This document shows, piece after piece, positions 7,584 to 16,234 of a stretch of 44,275 nt of DNA (its first letter is position 1; the number at the start of each line of letters is the position of its first letter). Both the position numbers and the translations under genes were made by a program. Origin of the DNA: Oscillospiraceae bacterium. Its GTDB lineage: Bacteria > Bacillota > Clostridia > Oscillospirales > Ruminococcaceae. The notes beneath the pieces were generated by a model. The model had not been told where the DNA came from. It did no database searches and worked only from the letters and a program-made list of their open reading frames with translations. The stretch lies in assembly GCA_017559185.1 (NCBI GenBank), contig JAFYSU010000026.1:1-44275 (forward strand). The letters run 5' to 3'.

Positions 7584-9389
7584 ATGGCAGACAGACGCAA
7601 AAACATACGAAATTTTTGTATTATCGCACACATCGACCACGGTAAATCCACCTTGGCAGACCGTATTCTTGAAAAAACCTCCGCAATAGCATTGCGTGAT
7701 ATGGAGGACCAGCTCCTTGATAACATGGAATTGGAAAGAGAACGCGGAATTACCATTAAAGCGCGTGCCGTTCGTGTGGATTACAAAGCACAGGACGGTC
7801 AGACCTATGAGTTCAACCTTATAGATACTCCCGGCCATGTTGACTTTAACTACGAGGTTTCCCGTTCGCTCGCAGCTTGCGAGGGGGCGCTTTTGGTTGT
7901 TGACGCTTCGCAGGGTATTGAAGCACAAACCTTGGCAAACACCTACCTTGCAATCGAGCATGATTTGGAAGTTGTGCCAATCGTAAATAAAATCGACCTT
8001 CCGTCTGCTGACCCCGAACGCATTTGCCACGAAATCGAAGATATAATCGGCATACCTGCAATGGATGCACCAAGAATTTCGGCTAAACGCGGCCTTAACA
8101 TCGAGGAAGTTCTTGAAAAAGTAGTAAGCGATATTCCATGCCCAACAGGCGAGGAAGATGCACCTTTGCGTGCGCTTATATTCGACTCCTACTACGACAG
8201 CTACAAAGGCGTTATTGTTTATGTGCGCATTAAGGAAGGCTCGCTCAAGGTTGGCCAGACAATTCGCATGATGGCAACAGGTGCCGAATTCAATGTTGTG
8301 GAAATTGGCTACATGGGAGCAACAAGCATGATACCTGCAAAAGAGCTTCGCGCGGGCGAGGTTGGCTACATTGCGGCTTCCATTAAAAATGTATCCGATA
8401 CACAGGTGGGTGACACCGTTACCACTACCGACCGTCCTGCAAGCGAACCGCTGCCGGGTTACCGCAAGGTAAATCCAATGGTGTTCTCGGGTATTTACCC
8501 TGTTGACGGTGCAAAATACCCTGATTTGCGTGATGCACTTGAAAAACTCCAGCTCAACGATGCTTCATTGTCATTCGAGCCTGAAACCTCCAAAGCACTT
8601 GGCTTTGGTTTCCGCTGCGGTTTCTTGGGACTGCTTCACATGGAAATTATTCAGGAGCGTTTGGAAAGGGAATTTAACCTTGACCTTATTACTACCGCAC
8701 CAAGCGTTATCTATCGTCTTACACTTACCAACGGGGAAACAATGATGATAGACAACCCAACAAACTATCCTGACCCTGCATTGATTGCTTCTTCCGAAGA
8801 ACCATATGTAAAGGCGAATATCTTTACACCTGTTCAGTATATCGGAAGCATTATGGAGCTTTGTCAGGAGCGCCGCGGTACTTACATTGATACCAAGTAT
8901 CTTGACGCTGAACGCGCCGAGCTGCATTACACACTTCCGCTTAACGAAATTGTTTACGACTTTTTCGACAGCCTTAAATCCCGTACAAAGGGCTACGCTT
9001 CCTTTGACTACGAACTGGCAGGCTATCAGCAGTCCAAGCTTGTTAAGTTGGACATTCTGCTTAGTGGCGATGTTGTGGACGCTTTGTCGTTCATTGTTCA
9101 TGCGGACAAGGCTTACGCGCGCGGCAGACGCATGGCGGAAAAACTTAAAGAGCACATTCCGCGCCAGATGTTTGAAATTCCAATTCAGGCAGCGGTTGGT
9201 GGTAAAATTATTGCTCGTGAAACCGTTAAAGCATTCCGCAAGGATGTACTTGCAAAATGTTACGGCGGGGACATTACCCGTAAGAAAAAACTGCTTGAAA
9301 AACAGAAAGAGGGTAAAAAGCGTATGCGCCAGTTGGGCAGCGTAGAAGTTCCTCAGGAAGCATTCATGGCAGTTTTGAAACTGGATTAA
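7584..9389 (+). CDS. lepA: Elongation factor 4 (LepA GTPase)
   Basis: Protein of 601 residues, the normal length for LepA/EF4, a ribosome-associated GTPase thought to act in back-translocation and 30S maturation. The P-loop AHIDHGKST (about 15-23), the DTPGH switch II motif and the NKID base-recognition motif are visible. The EF-G-like domains and the LepA-specific C-terminal domain (ending with the [16 protein letters not shown] segment) follow. The ATG at 7584 gives the canonical [11 protein letters not shown] start, and AAAGGA at 7567-7572 lies 11 bases upstream. In Bacillus lepA follows spoIIP; here gpr-spoIIP lies about 9 kb away on the opposite strand, so that conserved neighbourhood has been rearranged. 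Confidence 0.97.
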   Translation: MADRRKNIRNFCIIAHIDHGKSTLADRILEKTSAIALRDMEDQLLDNMELERERGITIKARAVRVDYKAQDGQTYEFNLIDTPGHVDFNYEVSRSLAACEGALLVVDASQGIEAQTLANTYLAIEHDLEVVPIVNKIDLPSADPERICHEIEDIIGIPAMDAPRISAKRGLNIEEVLEKVVSDIPCPTGEEDAPLRALIFDSYYDSYKGVIVYVRIKEGSLKVGQTIRMMATGAEFNVVEIGYMGATSMIPAKELRAGEVGYIAASIKNVSDTQVGDTVTTTDRPASEPLPGYRKVNPMVFSGIYPVDGAKYPDLRDALEKLQLNDASLSFEPETSKALGFGFRCGFLGLLHMEIIQERLEREFNLDLITTAPSVIYRLTLTNGETMMIDNPTNYPDPALIASSEEPYVKANIFTPVQYIGSIMELCQERRGTYIDTKYLDAERAELHYTLPLNEIVYDFFDSLKSRTKGYASFDYELAGYQQSKLVKLDILLSGDVVDALSFIVHADKAYARGRRMAEKLKEHIPRQMFEIPIQAAVGGKIIARETVKAFRKDVLAKCYGGDITRKKKLLEKQKEGKKRMRQLGSVEVPQEAFMAVLKLD

Positions 9390-9409
9390 TTTGTTTGATT
9401 TAAGCAATA

Positions 9410-9441
9410 ACTCCTCTGTACGCAGCAGTGTACAGAGGAGT
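9410..9441 (+). terminator. Hairpin after lepA, probable weak terminator
   Basis: A 12-bp perfect inverted repeat (ACTCCTCTGTAC at 9410-9421 and its complement at 9430-9441) with an 8-base loop. The following sequence, GCTTGTGTCACTT, has no strong T run, so termination efficiency is uncertain. Confidence 0.5.
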
Positions 9442-9460
9442 GCTTGTGTCACTTAAAAAT

Positions 9461-9617
9461 AAGGCTTCCCCTTGAGGGGAAGCTGTCGCTGAAAGCGACT
9501 GATGAGGTGTTACGGTAGGTCTTGCTGCCATACCAAAGGTAAGAAAGAAGGTAAAATTTTGCAAGACACCTCATCGGCTTCACTGTCGTTCAGCACCTTC
9601 TCCTCAAGGAGAAGGCT
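9461..9617. repeat. MITE-like palindromic interspersed repeat
   Basis: About 157 bp with long imperfect inverted arms: 9461-9510 and 9566-9617. Each arm begins with a small palindrome (GGCTTCCCCTTGAGGGGAAGC on the left, a CTTCTCC/GGAGAAG palindrome on the right) and ends inside at GATGAGGTGT or its complement. The same building blocks recur at 15781-16190. It encodes no protein. I know similar elements from Ruminococcaceae genomes, but their mobility and function are unsettled. Together with the hairpin at 9410-9441 it accounts for most of the gene-free stretch 9390-9700. Bases 9618-9700 contain a further fragment of the same pattern (CTCTCCCCC...GGAGAAG) and the ribosome site of the next gene. 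Confidence 0.7.
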
Positions 9618-9700
9618 ATGTTTTGTGCATATATTTTAAGACTCTCCCCCAAAAGGAGAAGCGATCAACAATAAACAACGGAAAGGATTGTTGCACGAGA

Positions 9701-11686
9701 ATGTCCGCTAAGAAAAAAACAGAATACGGCAATGAGAGTATTTCCTCGCTTAAAGGTGCCGACCGTGTAAGAAAACGCCCTTCTGTAATATTTGGTTCGG
9801 ATGGTTTGGACGGATGCCAGCACGCTGTTTTTGAAATCCTTTCAAACTCCATTGACGAAGCCCGTGAAGGTCACGGTGACAAAATAATAGTTACACGCTA
9901 TGCAGATTGTTCGGTTGAGGTTCAGGACTTTGGCCGAGGAATTCCTGTTGACTACAACCAAAAAGAAGAACGCTACAACTGGGAGCTGCTGTTCTGCGAA
10001 ATGTACGCAGGCGGTAAATACAACAACCTTAATTCCGAAAACTACGAGTTTTCATTGGGTCTTAACGGTTTGGGTCTTTGTGCCACACAGTATACATCTC
10101 GTTGGATGGATGTAGAAATTGTGCGTGACGGCTTTGTGCATACCCTGCATTTTGAAAAAGGCGAAAATGTGGGCGGCCTTAAAAAAGAAGAAAGCAAACG
10201 CAAACAAACAGGCACCAAAATTAAATGGCTGCCTGATTTGGATGTATTTACCGATATTGATATTCCAATTGAATATTTCCAAGATGTAATCAAACGCCAA
10301 GCGGTAGTTAATGCAGGCATAACCTTTATTCTGCGTGACCAAACCGAAACAGGCTTTAACGAGGAAGTATTCTGCTACGAAAACGGTATTACCGACTACC
10401 TTAAAGAGCTTACAGGCGAACAGGCGCTCACAAGCGTACAATGCTGGGAGGGCGAAGCACAAGGGCGTGACCGTGAGGACAAACCCGAATACAAGGTAAA
10501 AATGTCATTTGCCGTTTGTTTTTCCAATACATTTAAAGTTACCGAGTATTACCACAACTCAAGCTGGCTTGAGCATGGCGGCTCACCCGACAAGGCGGTG
10601 CGTTTGGCGTTTGTAAACCAGATAGACGCCTACCTTAAACAGGGAAACAAGTACCTTAAAAACGAAAGTAAAATTACTTTCCAGGATGTCGAGGACTGTC
10701 TCTGCCTTATTTCGTCCAGCTTTTCCACACAAACCTCATACGCAAACCAGACCAAAAAAGCCATTACCAACAAGTTTGTTTATGAGTGCATGACCGACTT
10801 CATTAAGCGCAACCTTGAAATTTACTTTATTGAAAATCCTGACGAGGCTCTTAAAATAGCCGAACAGGTGCTTATAAACAAACGAAGCCGTGAAAATGCG
10901 GAAAAAACCCGCCTTAACCTTAAAAAGAAATTGGCAGGCACAATTGATATTGCAAACCGTGTTCAAAAATTTGTAGACTGCCGCAGCAAGGATGTAAGCG
11001 AACGCGAAGTTTACATCGTAGAGGGTGACTCGGCGCTGGGTTCTTGTAAAATGGGGCGCGATGCTTCGTACCAGGCAATAATGCCTGTACGAGGTAAAAT
11101 TCTTAACTGCCTTAAGGTGGATTACGAACGCATTTTTAAAAGTGATATTATTACCGATGTACTCAAGGTGCTTGGCTGTGGGGTAGAAGTTAAGTCCAAG
11201 GCTAACAAGGAGCTTGCTTCCTTTGACCTTGCAAATCTGCGTTGGAATAAGGTTATTATCTGTACCGATGCCGATGTCGACGGCTTCCAGATTCGCACAC
11301 TTATTCTTACAATGATATACCGTCTAATGCCTACACTTATTGATAAAGGGTATGTTTATATTGCGGAATCACCGCTGTACGAAATAGTTTGCAAGGACGA
11401 AACATACTTTGCATATTCCGACAGCGAAAAGAACGCAATAGTTGCACGCTTGGGCAAGGAAAAACACAAAATAAACCGTTCCAAAGGTCTTGGTGAAAAC
11501 GATGCCGACATGATGTGGCTTACCACCATGAACCCAAAAACACGCCGTCTTATTCGTGTTACTCCCGAAGATGCTCAAGCAACTGCCGAAATGTTCGACC
11601 TGCTGCTTGGTGACAACCTTGCAGGCAGAAAGGACTTTATTGCACAAAAAGGACATCTTTACATTGACGATGCCGATGTTAGCTGA
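9701..11686 (+). CDS. Type II topoisomerase subunit B (ParE/GyrB-like, divergent)
   Basis: ATPase subunit of a type IIA topoisomerase, 661 residues. The GHKL ATPase domain has Glu45/Asn49 in FEILSNSIDEA, DFGRGIP (76-82) and a lid motif LGLNGLG (119-125), in which the usual His of LHGVG is Asn. The transducer domain keeps a QTK-type loop (NQTKKA). The TOPRIM domain has the EGDSA acidic motif and DADVDG metal site, with PVRGKILN between. The 745-residue A subunit is encoded 59 bases downstream, so the two form a heterotetramer that decatenates or relaxes DNA. Divergence from ordinary GyrB suggests the topoisomerase IV-like second copy seen in Clostridia. AAAGGA lies 13 bases before the ATG, a somewhat long spacing. 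Confidence 0.9.
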   Translation: MSAKKKTEYGNESISSLKGADRVRKRPSVIFGSDGLDGCQHAVFEILSNSIDEAREGHGDKIIVTRYADCSVEVQDFGRGIPVDYNQKEERYNWELLFCEMYAGGKYNNLNSENYEFSLGLNGLGLCATQYTSRWMDVEIVRDGFVHTLHFEKGENVGGLKKEESKRKQTGTKIKWLPDLDVFTDIDIPIEYFQDVIKRQAVVNAGITFILRDQTETGFNEEVFCYENGITDYLKELTGEQALTSVQCWEGEAQGRDREDKPEYKVKMSFAVCFSNTFKVTEYYHNSSWLEHGGSPDKAVRLAFVNQIDAYLKQGNKYLKNESKITFQDVEDCLCLISSSFSTQTSYANQTKKAITNKFVYECMTDFIKRNLEIYFIENPDEALKIAEQVLINKRSRENAEKTRLNLKKKLAGTIDIANRVQKFVDCRSKDVSEREVYIVEGDSALGSCKMGRDASYQAIMPVRGKILNCLKVDYERIFKSDIITDVLKVLGCGVEVKSKANKELASFDLANLRWNKVIICTDADVDGFQIRTLILTMIYRLMPTLIDKGYVYIAESPLYEIVCKDETYFAYSDSEKNAIVARLGKEKHKINRSKGLGENDADMMWLTTMNPKTRRLIRVTPEDAQATAEMFDLLLGDNLAGRKDFIAQKGHLYIDDADVS

Positions 11687-11745
11687 TAAAAAATCAGATT
11701 TAATAAAAGGCTGTGTTTACAAACAGGACTGAGGTGAATTAACTT

Positions 11746-13983
11746 ATGCCGCCTAAAAAGGGCAAGGAAAGACAAAGCACAAAACCAACAGGCGACGGTG
11801 CGCACATTGAAAACGCAGGTATAGTGCAGGACCAGCCAATTACACAAACCTTGGAAACGAACTATATGCCGTATGCCATGAGTGTAATTCTTTCGCGTGC
11901 TTTGCCTGAAATCGACGGATTTAAACCGTCGCACCGCAAACTGCTTTACACCATGTACACCATGGGGCTTATTAAAAAGGACAAGATAAAATCGGCAAAT
12001 GTTGTGGGCCGTACCATGCAGCTTAACCCGCATGGTGACCAAGCAATTTACGCAACAATGGTGCGTATGACCCGCGGAAACGAAGCACTGCTGCACCCTT
12101 TTGTTGACTCAAAGGGTAACTTTGGCAAGGCATATTCCCGTGATATGGCATTTGCTGCCCCTCGTTATACCGAGGTTAAGCTTGAACAGATATGCACTCA
12201 AATTTTCCAAGATATCGACAAAAACACAGTTGAATTTGTGGACAACTACGACGGCTCCATGAAAGAGCCTGTGCTTTTGCCTGTTACCTTCCCAACCATT
12301 TTGGTGAACTCCACCACGGGTATTGCAGTAGGTATGGCAAGCTCCATTTGTTCGTTTAACTTGGAGGAGGTTTGCCTTACCACCATTGAGCTGCTCAAAA
12401 ATCCAAAGCACAACATTTCCGATACACTCATTGCGCCCGATTTTCCTGGTGGTGGTTATATACTTTACAACCGTGACGAGCTTGACCGCATTTACGAAAG
12501 CGGCCGTGGTTCGTTCCGTGTGCGTGCAAGATACAATGTTGACCGCAAAAACAACTGTATCGAAATTACACAAATTCCGCCAACCACAACGGTTGAAGCC
12601 ATTATTGATAAGGTTGCCGACCTTATTAAAATAGGCAAAATTCGTGAAATTTCCGATATGCGTGACGAAACCGACCTTTCGGGTCTTAAACTGGCTATCG
12701 ACATTAAACGCGGTGTCGATGCCGACAAGCTCATGCAAAAGCTTTTCAAAATGACTCCGTTGGAGGACAGCTTTGCCTGCAACTTCAATGTATTGGTTAA
12801 CGGCTACCCAAAAGTTTTGGGTATTCGTGAAATAATCATGGAGTGGAACAGCTTCCGCATGGACTGCGTTAAGCGCAAAACTGCGTTTGATTTGCAGAAA
12901 AAACAGGAAAAGCTGCACCTGCTGCGTGGTCTTGAAAAGATACTTTTGGACATCGACAAGGCTGTTAAAATTGTTCGTGAAACCGACGAAGAAGCCGAAG
13001 TTATACCAAACCTTATGATTGGCTTTGGTATAGACAAAACACAGGCGGAATATGTTGCGGAAATTCGTCTGCGTCAGCTTAACCGTGAGTATATCCTTAA
13101 CCGAACCAAGGAAATTGACTCCCTTGTGGAAGAGATTGCCGATATGCAGGATATACTTGCCAACGAAAGCCGTGTTAAAAAGATTATTATTTCCGAGCTT
13201 CGTCAGGTTATAAAAGAGTTCAAAAAACCTCGCCAGACCTTGCTGCTTGAAGGTGTTTCGGACGATGACGATAACGATGAGGAAGAAAGCCCGAACTATG
13301 CGGTTAACTACTTCTTCAGTAAAGAGGGTTACTTTAAAAAGATTACTCCGCAGTCGTTAAGAATGAGCAATGTTCAAAAGCTTAAAGACGGCGACGAAAT
13401 TCTGTTCCAAATTGAGGGTGAAAACAACGACCATCTGCTGTTCTTTACCGACAAAGGTCAGGTTTACAAGGCACAGGGCGGAGATTTTGACGACACCAAA
13501 GCAAGCGTTTTGGGCGATTATCTGCCTGCTCGTTTGGGAATGGATGACGGTGAAACCCCAATTTATATGGCTGTTACCAAGGACTATAAAGGCTTTATGC
13601 TGTTTGCTTTTGCAGGCGGTAAGGTTGCCAAAGTAGACCTTGCTGCATACGAAACCAAAACCAAACGCCGCAAGCTTACAGGTGCTTACAGCGTTAAGGA
13701 CAGACTTACAGGTATTTTGTGCTGCAAAGACGAAACCGATGTTATCATGACTGCTTCTTCGGGAAGAATTTTGATAATTGGTACGGCACAGCTTTCGGTA
13801 AAAACTACCCGTGATACACAGGGTGTTGCCGTAATGAACCTTAAAAAGGGTGCTCATGTTTCGGAGGTTAGGGTGCTGACCGCAGGTGAAATGGAAAACG
13901 AACACCGTTTCCGTGCAAAAAACCTGCCTGCAACAGGCGCATACCCAAAAGAAGAAGGCATGGGTGAACAACTTACACTGTAA
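11746..13983 (+). CDS. Type II topoisomerase subunit A (ParC/GyrA-like, divergent)
   Basis: DNA breakage-reunion subunit, 745 residues. The winged-helix domain carries the catalytic Tyr141 in APRYTE with the preceding Arg140, and the quinolone-region sequence VVGRTMQLNPHGD is recognisable. Tower and coiled-coil regions follow to about 500, then an acidic linker (DDDDNDEEES) and a C-terminal beta-pinwheel with partial blades such as FFTDKGQVYK. I see no canonical GyrA box (QRRGGRG), so this is more likely a decatenase of topoisomerase IV type than a supercoiling gyrase. It pairs with the B subunit immediately upstream. The clear 59-base gap and the GAGGTGA ribosome site suggest translation from the same mRNA. 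Confidence 0.92.
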   Translation: MPPKKGKERQSTKPTGDGAHIENAGIVQDQPITQTLETNYMPYAMSVILSRALPEIDGFKPSHRKLLYTMYTMGLIKKDKIKSANVVGRTMQLNPHGDQAIYATMVRMTRGNEALLHPFVDSKGNFGKAYSRDMAFAAPRYTEVKLEQICTQIFQDIDKNTVEFVDNYDGSMKEPVLLPVTFPTILVNSTTGIAVGMASSICSFNLEEVCLTTIELLKNPKHNISDTLIAPDFPGGGYILYNRDELDRIYESGRGSFRVRARYNVDRKNNCIEITQIPPTTTVEAIIDKVADLIKIGKIREISDMRDETDLSGLKLAIDIKRGVDADKLMQKLFKMTPLEDSFACNFNVLVNGYPKVLGIREIIMEWNSFRMDCVKRKTAFDLQKKQEKLHLLRGLEKILLDIDKAVKIVRETDEEAEVIPNLMIGFGIDKTQAEYVAEIRLRQLNREYILNRTKEIDSLVEEIADMQDILANESRVKKIIISELRQVIKEFKKPRQTLLLEGVSDDDDNDEEESPNYAVNYFFSKEGYFKKITPQSLRMSNVQKLKDGDEILFQIEGENNDHLLFFTDKGQVYKAQGGDFDDTKASVLGDYLPARLGMDDGETPIYMAVTKDYKGFMLFAFAGGKVAKVDLAAYETKTKRRKLTGAYSVKDRLTGILCCKDETDVIMTASSGRILIIGTAQLSVKTTRDTQGVAVMNLKKGAHVSEVRVLTAGEMENEHRFRAKNLPATGAYPKEEGMGEQLTL

Positions 13984-13990
13984 TTAAACT

Positions 13991-14029
13991 CAGCAGAGGA
14001 TGAATGATTTTCGTCCTCTGCTGTTTTTA
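13991..14029 (+). terminator. Rho-independent terminator after the topoisomerase pair
   Basis: Ten-bp perfect stem (CAGCAGAGGA at 13991-14000, complement at 14014-14023) followed by TTTTTATTG. Confidence 0.9.
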
Positions 14030-14062
14030 TTGTCAAAATTGGGTGCAAGTGTTAATTTTGTC

Positions 14063-14091
14063 TTGACGATGATTTTGCGGAATTGTATGAT
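14063..14091 (+). promoter_or_regulatory. Sigma-A type promoter of the FMN-dependent oxidase gene
   Basis: TTGACG at 14063-14068 and TATGAT at 14086-14091, 17 bases apart. Transcription would start near 14098, leaving a leader of about 24 bases that contains AAGGAGG at 14108-14114. Confidence 0.75.
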
Positions 14092-14121
14092 ACAAACAAG
14101 AACACACAAGGAGGGTTTACT

Positions 14122-15135
14122 ATGACTTACCAAGAAATTTTGGAGAATGCTCGTACATGCAGCGGTCCGCACTGCAAGGTTTGTCCCGTGTGCAATGGTC
14201 GTGCTTGTAAAAATACAATGCCGGGGCCGGGGTCTAAGGGTTCGGGAACTGTGGCTGCCCGCAACTACGATGCTTGGCAGAACTTGGCTTTGAATATGGA
14301 CACCATTTGCAAGGGCGGAGTTGTAGACACAAGCTTTACCTTGTTTGGTCAGAAGTACGCTCTTCCTGTTTTTGCGGGTCCTGTTGGTGCAGTAAACCTG
14401 CATTATGGCGACAAGTTTAACGACGAGGAATACAACGCAATTTTGGTTTCGGGCTGTGCTAAAGCAGGTATTGCCGCTTTCACAGGTGACGGACTTAATT
14501 CTGCTGTATTTACCGCTGCTGCCAAAGCAATCGGCGAAAATGGAGGTAAGGGTATACCAACCGTTAAGCCTTGGGATAAAGCAACTGTTTTTGAAAAGCT
14601 GGATGCAGCCAAAGCCACAGGCGCTAAAGTGTTTGCAATGGATATTGACGCTGCCGGTCTGCCGTTTTTGAAAGGCTTAAATCCTCCGGCAGGTCCAAAG
14701 ACAGTGGAGGAATTAAAGGAAATTATTGAATACGCAGGTGTGCCGTTTATTATTAAAGGGGTTATGACTGTTAAAGGTGCTTTGAAAGCGTTGGAAGCAG
14801 GTGCTTCGGGTATTGTGGTTTCCAACCACGGCGGACGAGTTTTGGACAGTGTACCTGCTACTGCTGAAGTTCTTCCTGCCATTGCGGATGCGGTAAAGGG
14901 CAAAATGACCATCTTGGTGGATGGTGGTATTCGCTCGGGTATTGATGTGTGCAAGGCGTTGGCTTTGGGTGCTGACGCAGTTATAATGGCTCGTCCTTAT
15001 GTTACCGCAGTTTACGGCGGTGGCGAGGAAGGCGTTAAGGTGCTGACCGAAAAAATCAAAGCCGAAATGGAAGATACAATGGCAATGTGCGGTGTGTACT
15101 CATTGAGTGAGATTAACAGGGACATGCTCTTCTGA
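14122..15135 (+). CDS. FMN-dependent alpha-hydroxy-acid oxidase/dehydrogenase family protein
   Basis: TIM-barrel flavoenzyme of 337 residues related to lactate oxidase, glycolate oxidase and L-lactate dehydrogenase. The family signature SNHGGRVLDSVPAT contains the catalytic His and substrate-binding Arg. VDGGIRSGIDV and ADAVIMARPYV form the FMN-phosphate site. Oxidation of a 2-hydroxy acid to a 2-oxo acid is expected, with the substrate unknown. The N-terminus is unusual, with five cysteines in 17 residues (Cys13, 18, 21, 24 and 29), which may bind a metal or iron-sulfur cluster. A strong promoter, AAGGAGG ribosome site and following hairpin make it a single-gene unit. Confidence 0.88.
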   Translation: MTYQEILENARTCSGPHCKVCPVCNGRACKNTMPGPGSKGSGTVAARNYDAWQNLALNMDTICKGGVVDTSFTLFGQKYALPVFAGPVGAVNLHYGDKFNDEEYNAILVSGCAKAGIAAFTGDGLNSAVFTAAAKAIGENGGKGIPTVKPWDKATVFEKLDAAKATGAKVFAMDIDAAGLPFLKGLNPPAGPKTVEELKEIIEYAGVPFIIKGVMTVKGALKALEAGASGIVVSNHGGRVLDSVPATAEVLPAIADAVKGKMTILVDGGIRSGIDVCKALALGADAVIMARPYVTAVYGGGEEGVKVLTEKIKAEMEDTMAMCGVYSLSEINRDMLF

Positions 15136-15162
15136 TTTTGTAATGTAGTATTGCCAATAAAC

Positions 15163-15190
15163 AAGGGAACGATGAAAATCGTTCCCTTAC
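15163..15190. terminator. Hairpin between convergent genes
   Basis: Eleven-bp perfect stem (AAGGGAACGAT at 15163-15173, complement at 15178-15188) with a GAAA tetraloop. T runs on either side are short. It lies between the end of the oxidase gene (plus) and the end of the 56-residue gene (minus) and probably serves both. Confidence 0.6.
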
Positions 15191-15200
15191 TTCTTGTTTG

Positions 15201-15371
15201 TTATTTATTTGGATTGTTATGCAATGCCTGCTTAAAGCCGTCCTCAAAGCCTTTTTTGTAGGCTTCACGCAGAATGTGCATCTGCAAATCAAAAAATCTT
15301 TCGGTTTCGTTATCTTCAAGGAATTTTTCAAAAAGCTCGTCGGAGATTGGTGGAATATTAGTATTATTCAT
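15201..15371 (-). CDS. Small 56-residue acidic/helical protein, divergent from XRE regulator
   Basis: Not recognised. A short gene on the minus strand with ATG at 15371-15369 and TAA at 15203-15201. AAAGGAGT lies a few bases upstream of the ATG, an excellent ribosome site. The product begins MNNTNIPPISDELFEKFLED and continues with a helical stretch (FFDLQMHILREAYKKGFEDG). It is predicted soluble and mostly alpha-helical, with an acidic middle. It is transcribed away from the XRE regulator gene at 15523, and the two share an intergenic region with two operator-like repeats. That layout suggests the regulator controls it; toxin-antitoxin, phage-remnant or stress roles are all possible and none is shown. 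Confidence 0.7.
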   Translation of the reverse strand: MNNTNIPPISDELFEKFLEDNETERFFDLQMHILREAYKKGFEDGFKQALHNNPNK

Positions 15372-15408
15372 TGGTCAGCACTCCTTTAATATGGTTTATA
15401 TATAAACA

Positions 15409-15507
15409 ATATCATAAATCGATATTAGTTACAAATAAATAATAAAGATTTAACAAGTATTAAATGTGGATAGGTCTATTTATAATATATATTATAAATC
15501 AATACTA
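15409..15507. promoter_or_regulatory. Pair of operator-like repeats between the 56-residue gene and the XRE gene
   Basis: Two copies of a 19-base sequence, 15409-15427 (ATATCATAAATCGATATTA) and 15489-15507 (ATATTATAAATCAATACTA), agree at 16 of 19 positions and start 80 bases apart. The first is an inverted repeat, ATATC-7 bases-GATAT; the second is a weaker one. One lies next to each gene start, the second only about 15 bases before the XRE start codon. This is the expected geometry for an autoregulated XRE-family repressor. Binding is inferred. The surrounding DNA is very A+T rich. Confidence 0.55.
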
Positions 15508-15522
15508 TAAGCAGGTGATATT

Positions 15523-15729
15523 GTGATAGATTACAGTCCTTTGTGGAATACTATGAAAGAAAAGGGTGTCACAGCCTATAAATTAGTTTACAAAAAAGGT
15601 ATTCCATCAAGCACTATTGCAAGGCTAAAACACAATAAACCCTGCAACACTACAACCATTGACGACCTTTGCCGTATTCTTGATTGCAGAGTAGAGGATA
15701 TTATTCGCTATGTCCCCGATGAAGAATAA
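15523..15729 (+). CDS. XRE/Cro-CI family transcriptional regulator
   Basis: Protein of 68 residues forming a single lambda-repressor-like helix-turn-helix domain of the short HTH_26 type. The helices include MKEKGVTAYKLV, then the recognition region IPSSTIARLKHNKP, then TTIDDLCRILDCRVEDIIRY. It has no sensor or oligomerisation domain. The start is GTG at 15523, supported by AGGTGA four bases upstream. It probably represses its own promoter and that of the divergent 56-residue gene through the repeats at 15409-15507. A terminator follows directly, so it is monocistronic. Confidence 0.9.
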   Translation: MIDYSPLWNTMKEKGVTAYKLVYKKGIPSSTIARLKHNKPCNTTTIDDLCRILDCRVEDIIRYVPDEE

Positions 15730-15734
15730 ACACA

Positions 15735-15766
15735 AAAAAGCTCCCGAAAGGGAGTTTTTCTTTTTT
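15735..15766 (+). terminator. Rho-independent terminator after the XRE gene
   Basis: CTCCC (15741-15745), GAAA loop, GGGAG (15750-15754), extended by A/T pairs and followed by TTTTTCTTTTTT. Confidence 0.85.
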
Positions 15767-15780
15767 ATGGATGCATTGTC

Positions 15781-16190
15781 TCTCCCTTAGTCTTTTGCCT
15801 GTGGCAAAATCCAGCTCCCTCAATCAGAGGGAGCCTACTGACGAGACTGCAAGTTTATTGCTTTGCCAAAGCCTTCTCCTTAGGGGAGAAGGTGCTGAAC
15901 GCAGTGAAGCGGATGAGGGGAAACACAAAACTTCATATTTTATCTTAGCTTTGATAGGACAGTAAAACTCTGCTGTAACCCCTCATCAGTCAAACCTTAC
16001 GGTTTGCCAGCTTCTACGACTCGCTTCGCTCGCATGCATTAGCTCTGTCAGCCAATCACACTTCGCACTGCTCGTGTTCTTGGGACATCGCTTCCCCCAA
16101 GGGGGAAGCCACTGGCGATACGGCAAATTTAATGCTTTACAAAGGCTTCTCCTTGAGGAGAGGCTCCGCCACAGGCGGTGGTGAGGTGTT
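15781..16190. repeat. Cluster of palindromic interspersed repeats
   Basis: This gene-free stretch (15730-16234) is made of at least four related blocks. Block 1 (15781-15835) has the CTCCCTC...GAGGGAG palindrome with a GCCTGTGGC inner hairpin. Block 2 (15869-15920) is CCTTCTCC...GGAGAAGG ending GGATGAGGGG. Block 3 (15978-16110) is inverted, running from CCCCTCATC to CTTCCCCCAAGGGGGAAG. Block 4 (16143-16190) runs from GGCTTCTCCTTGAGGAG to GGTGAGGTG with an inner GGCTCCGCCACAGGCGG hairpin. Blocks 2 and 3 face each other like the two arms of the element at 9461-9617. Bases 16191-16234 hold nothing I can name. Likely non-autonomous repeats inserted in or next to each other. Confidence 0.7.
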
Positions 16191-16234
16191 AAAGACGGAG
16201 GGATTGTTGCTTCTTCACTAATTACCGTTACCCA

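Noticed and set aside
15771..15965. A 64-codon plus-strand frame
   Set aside because: It lies entirely inside the palindromic repeat cluster, has no ribosome site, and its translation follows the repeat units.
15781..16190. CRISPR array
   Set aside because: The repeats are palindromic, of unequal length, in both orientations, and not separated by regular unique spacers; no cas genes are present.
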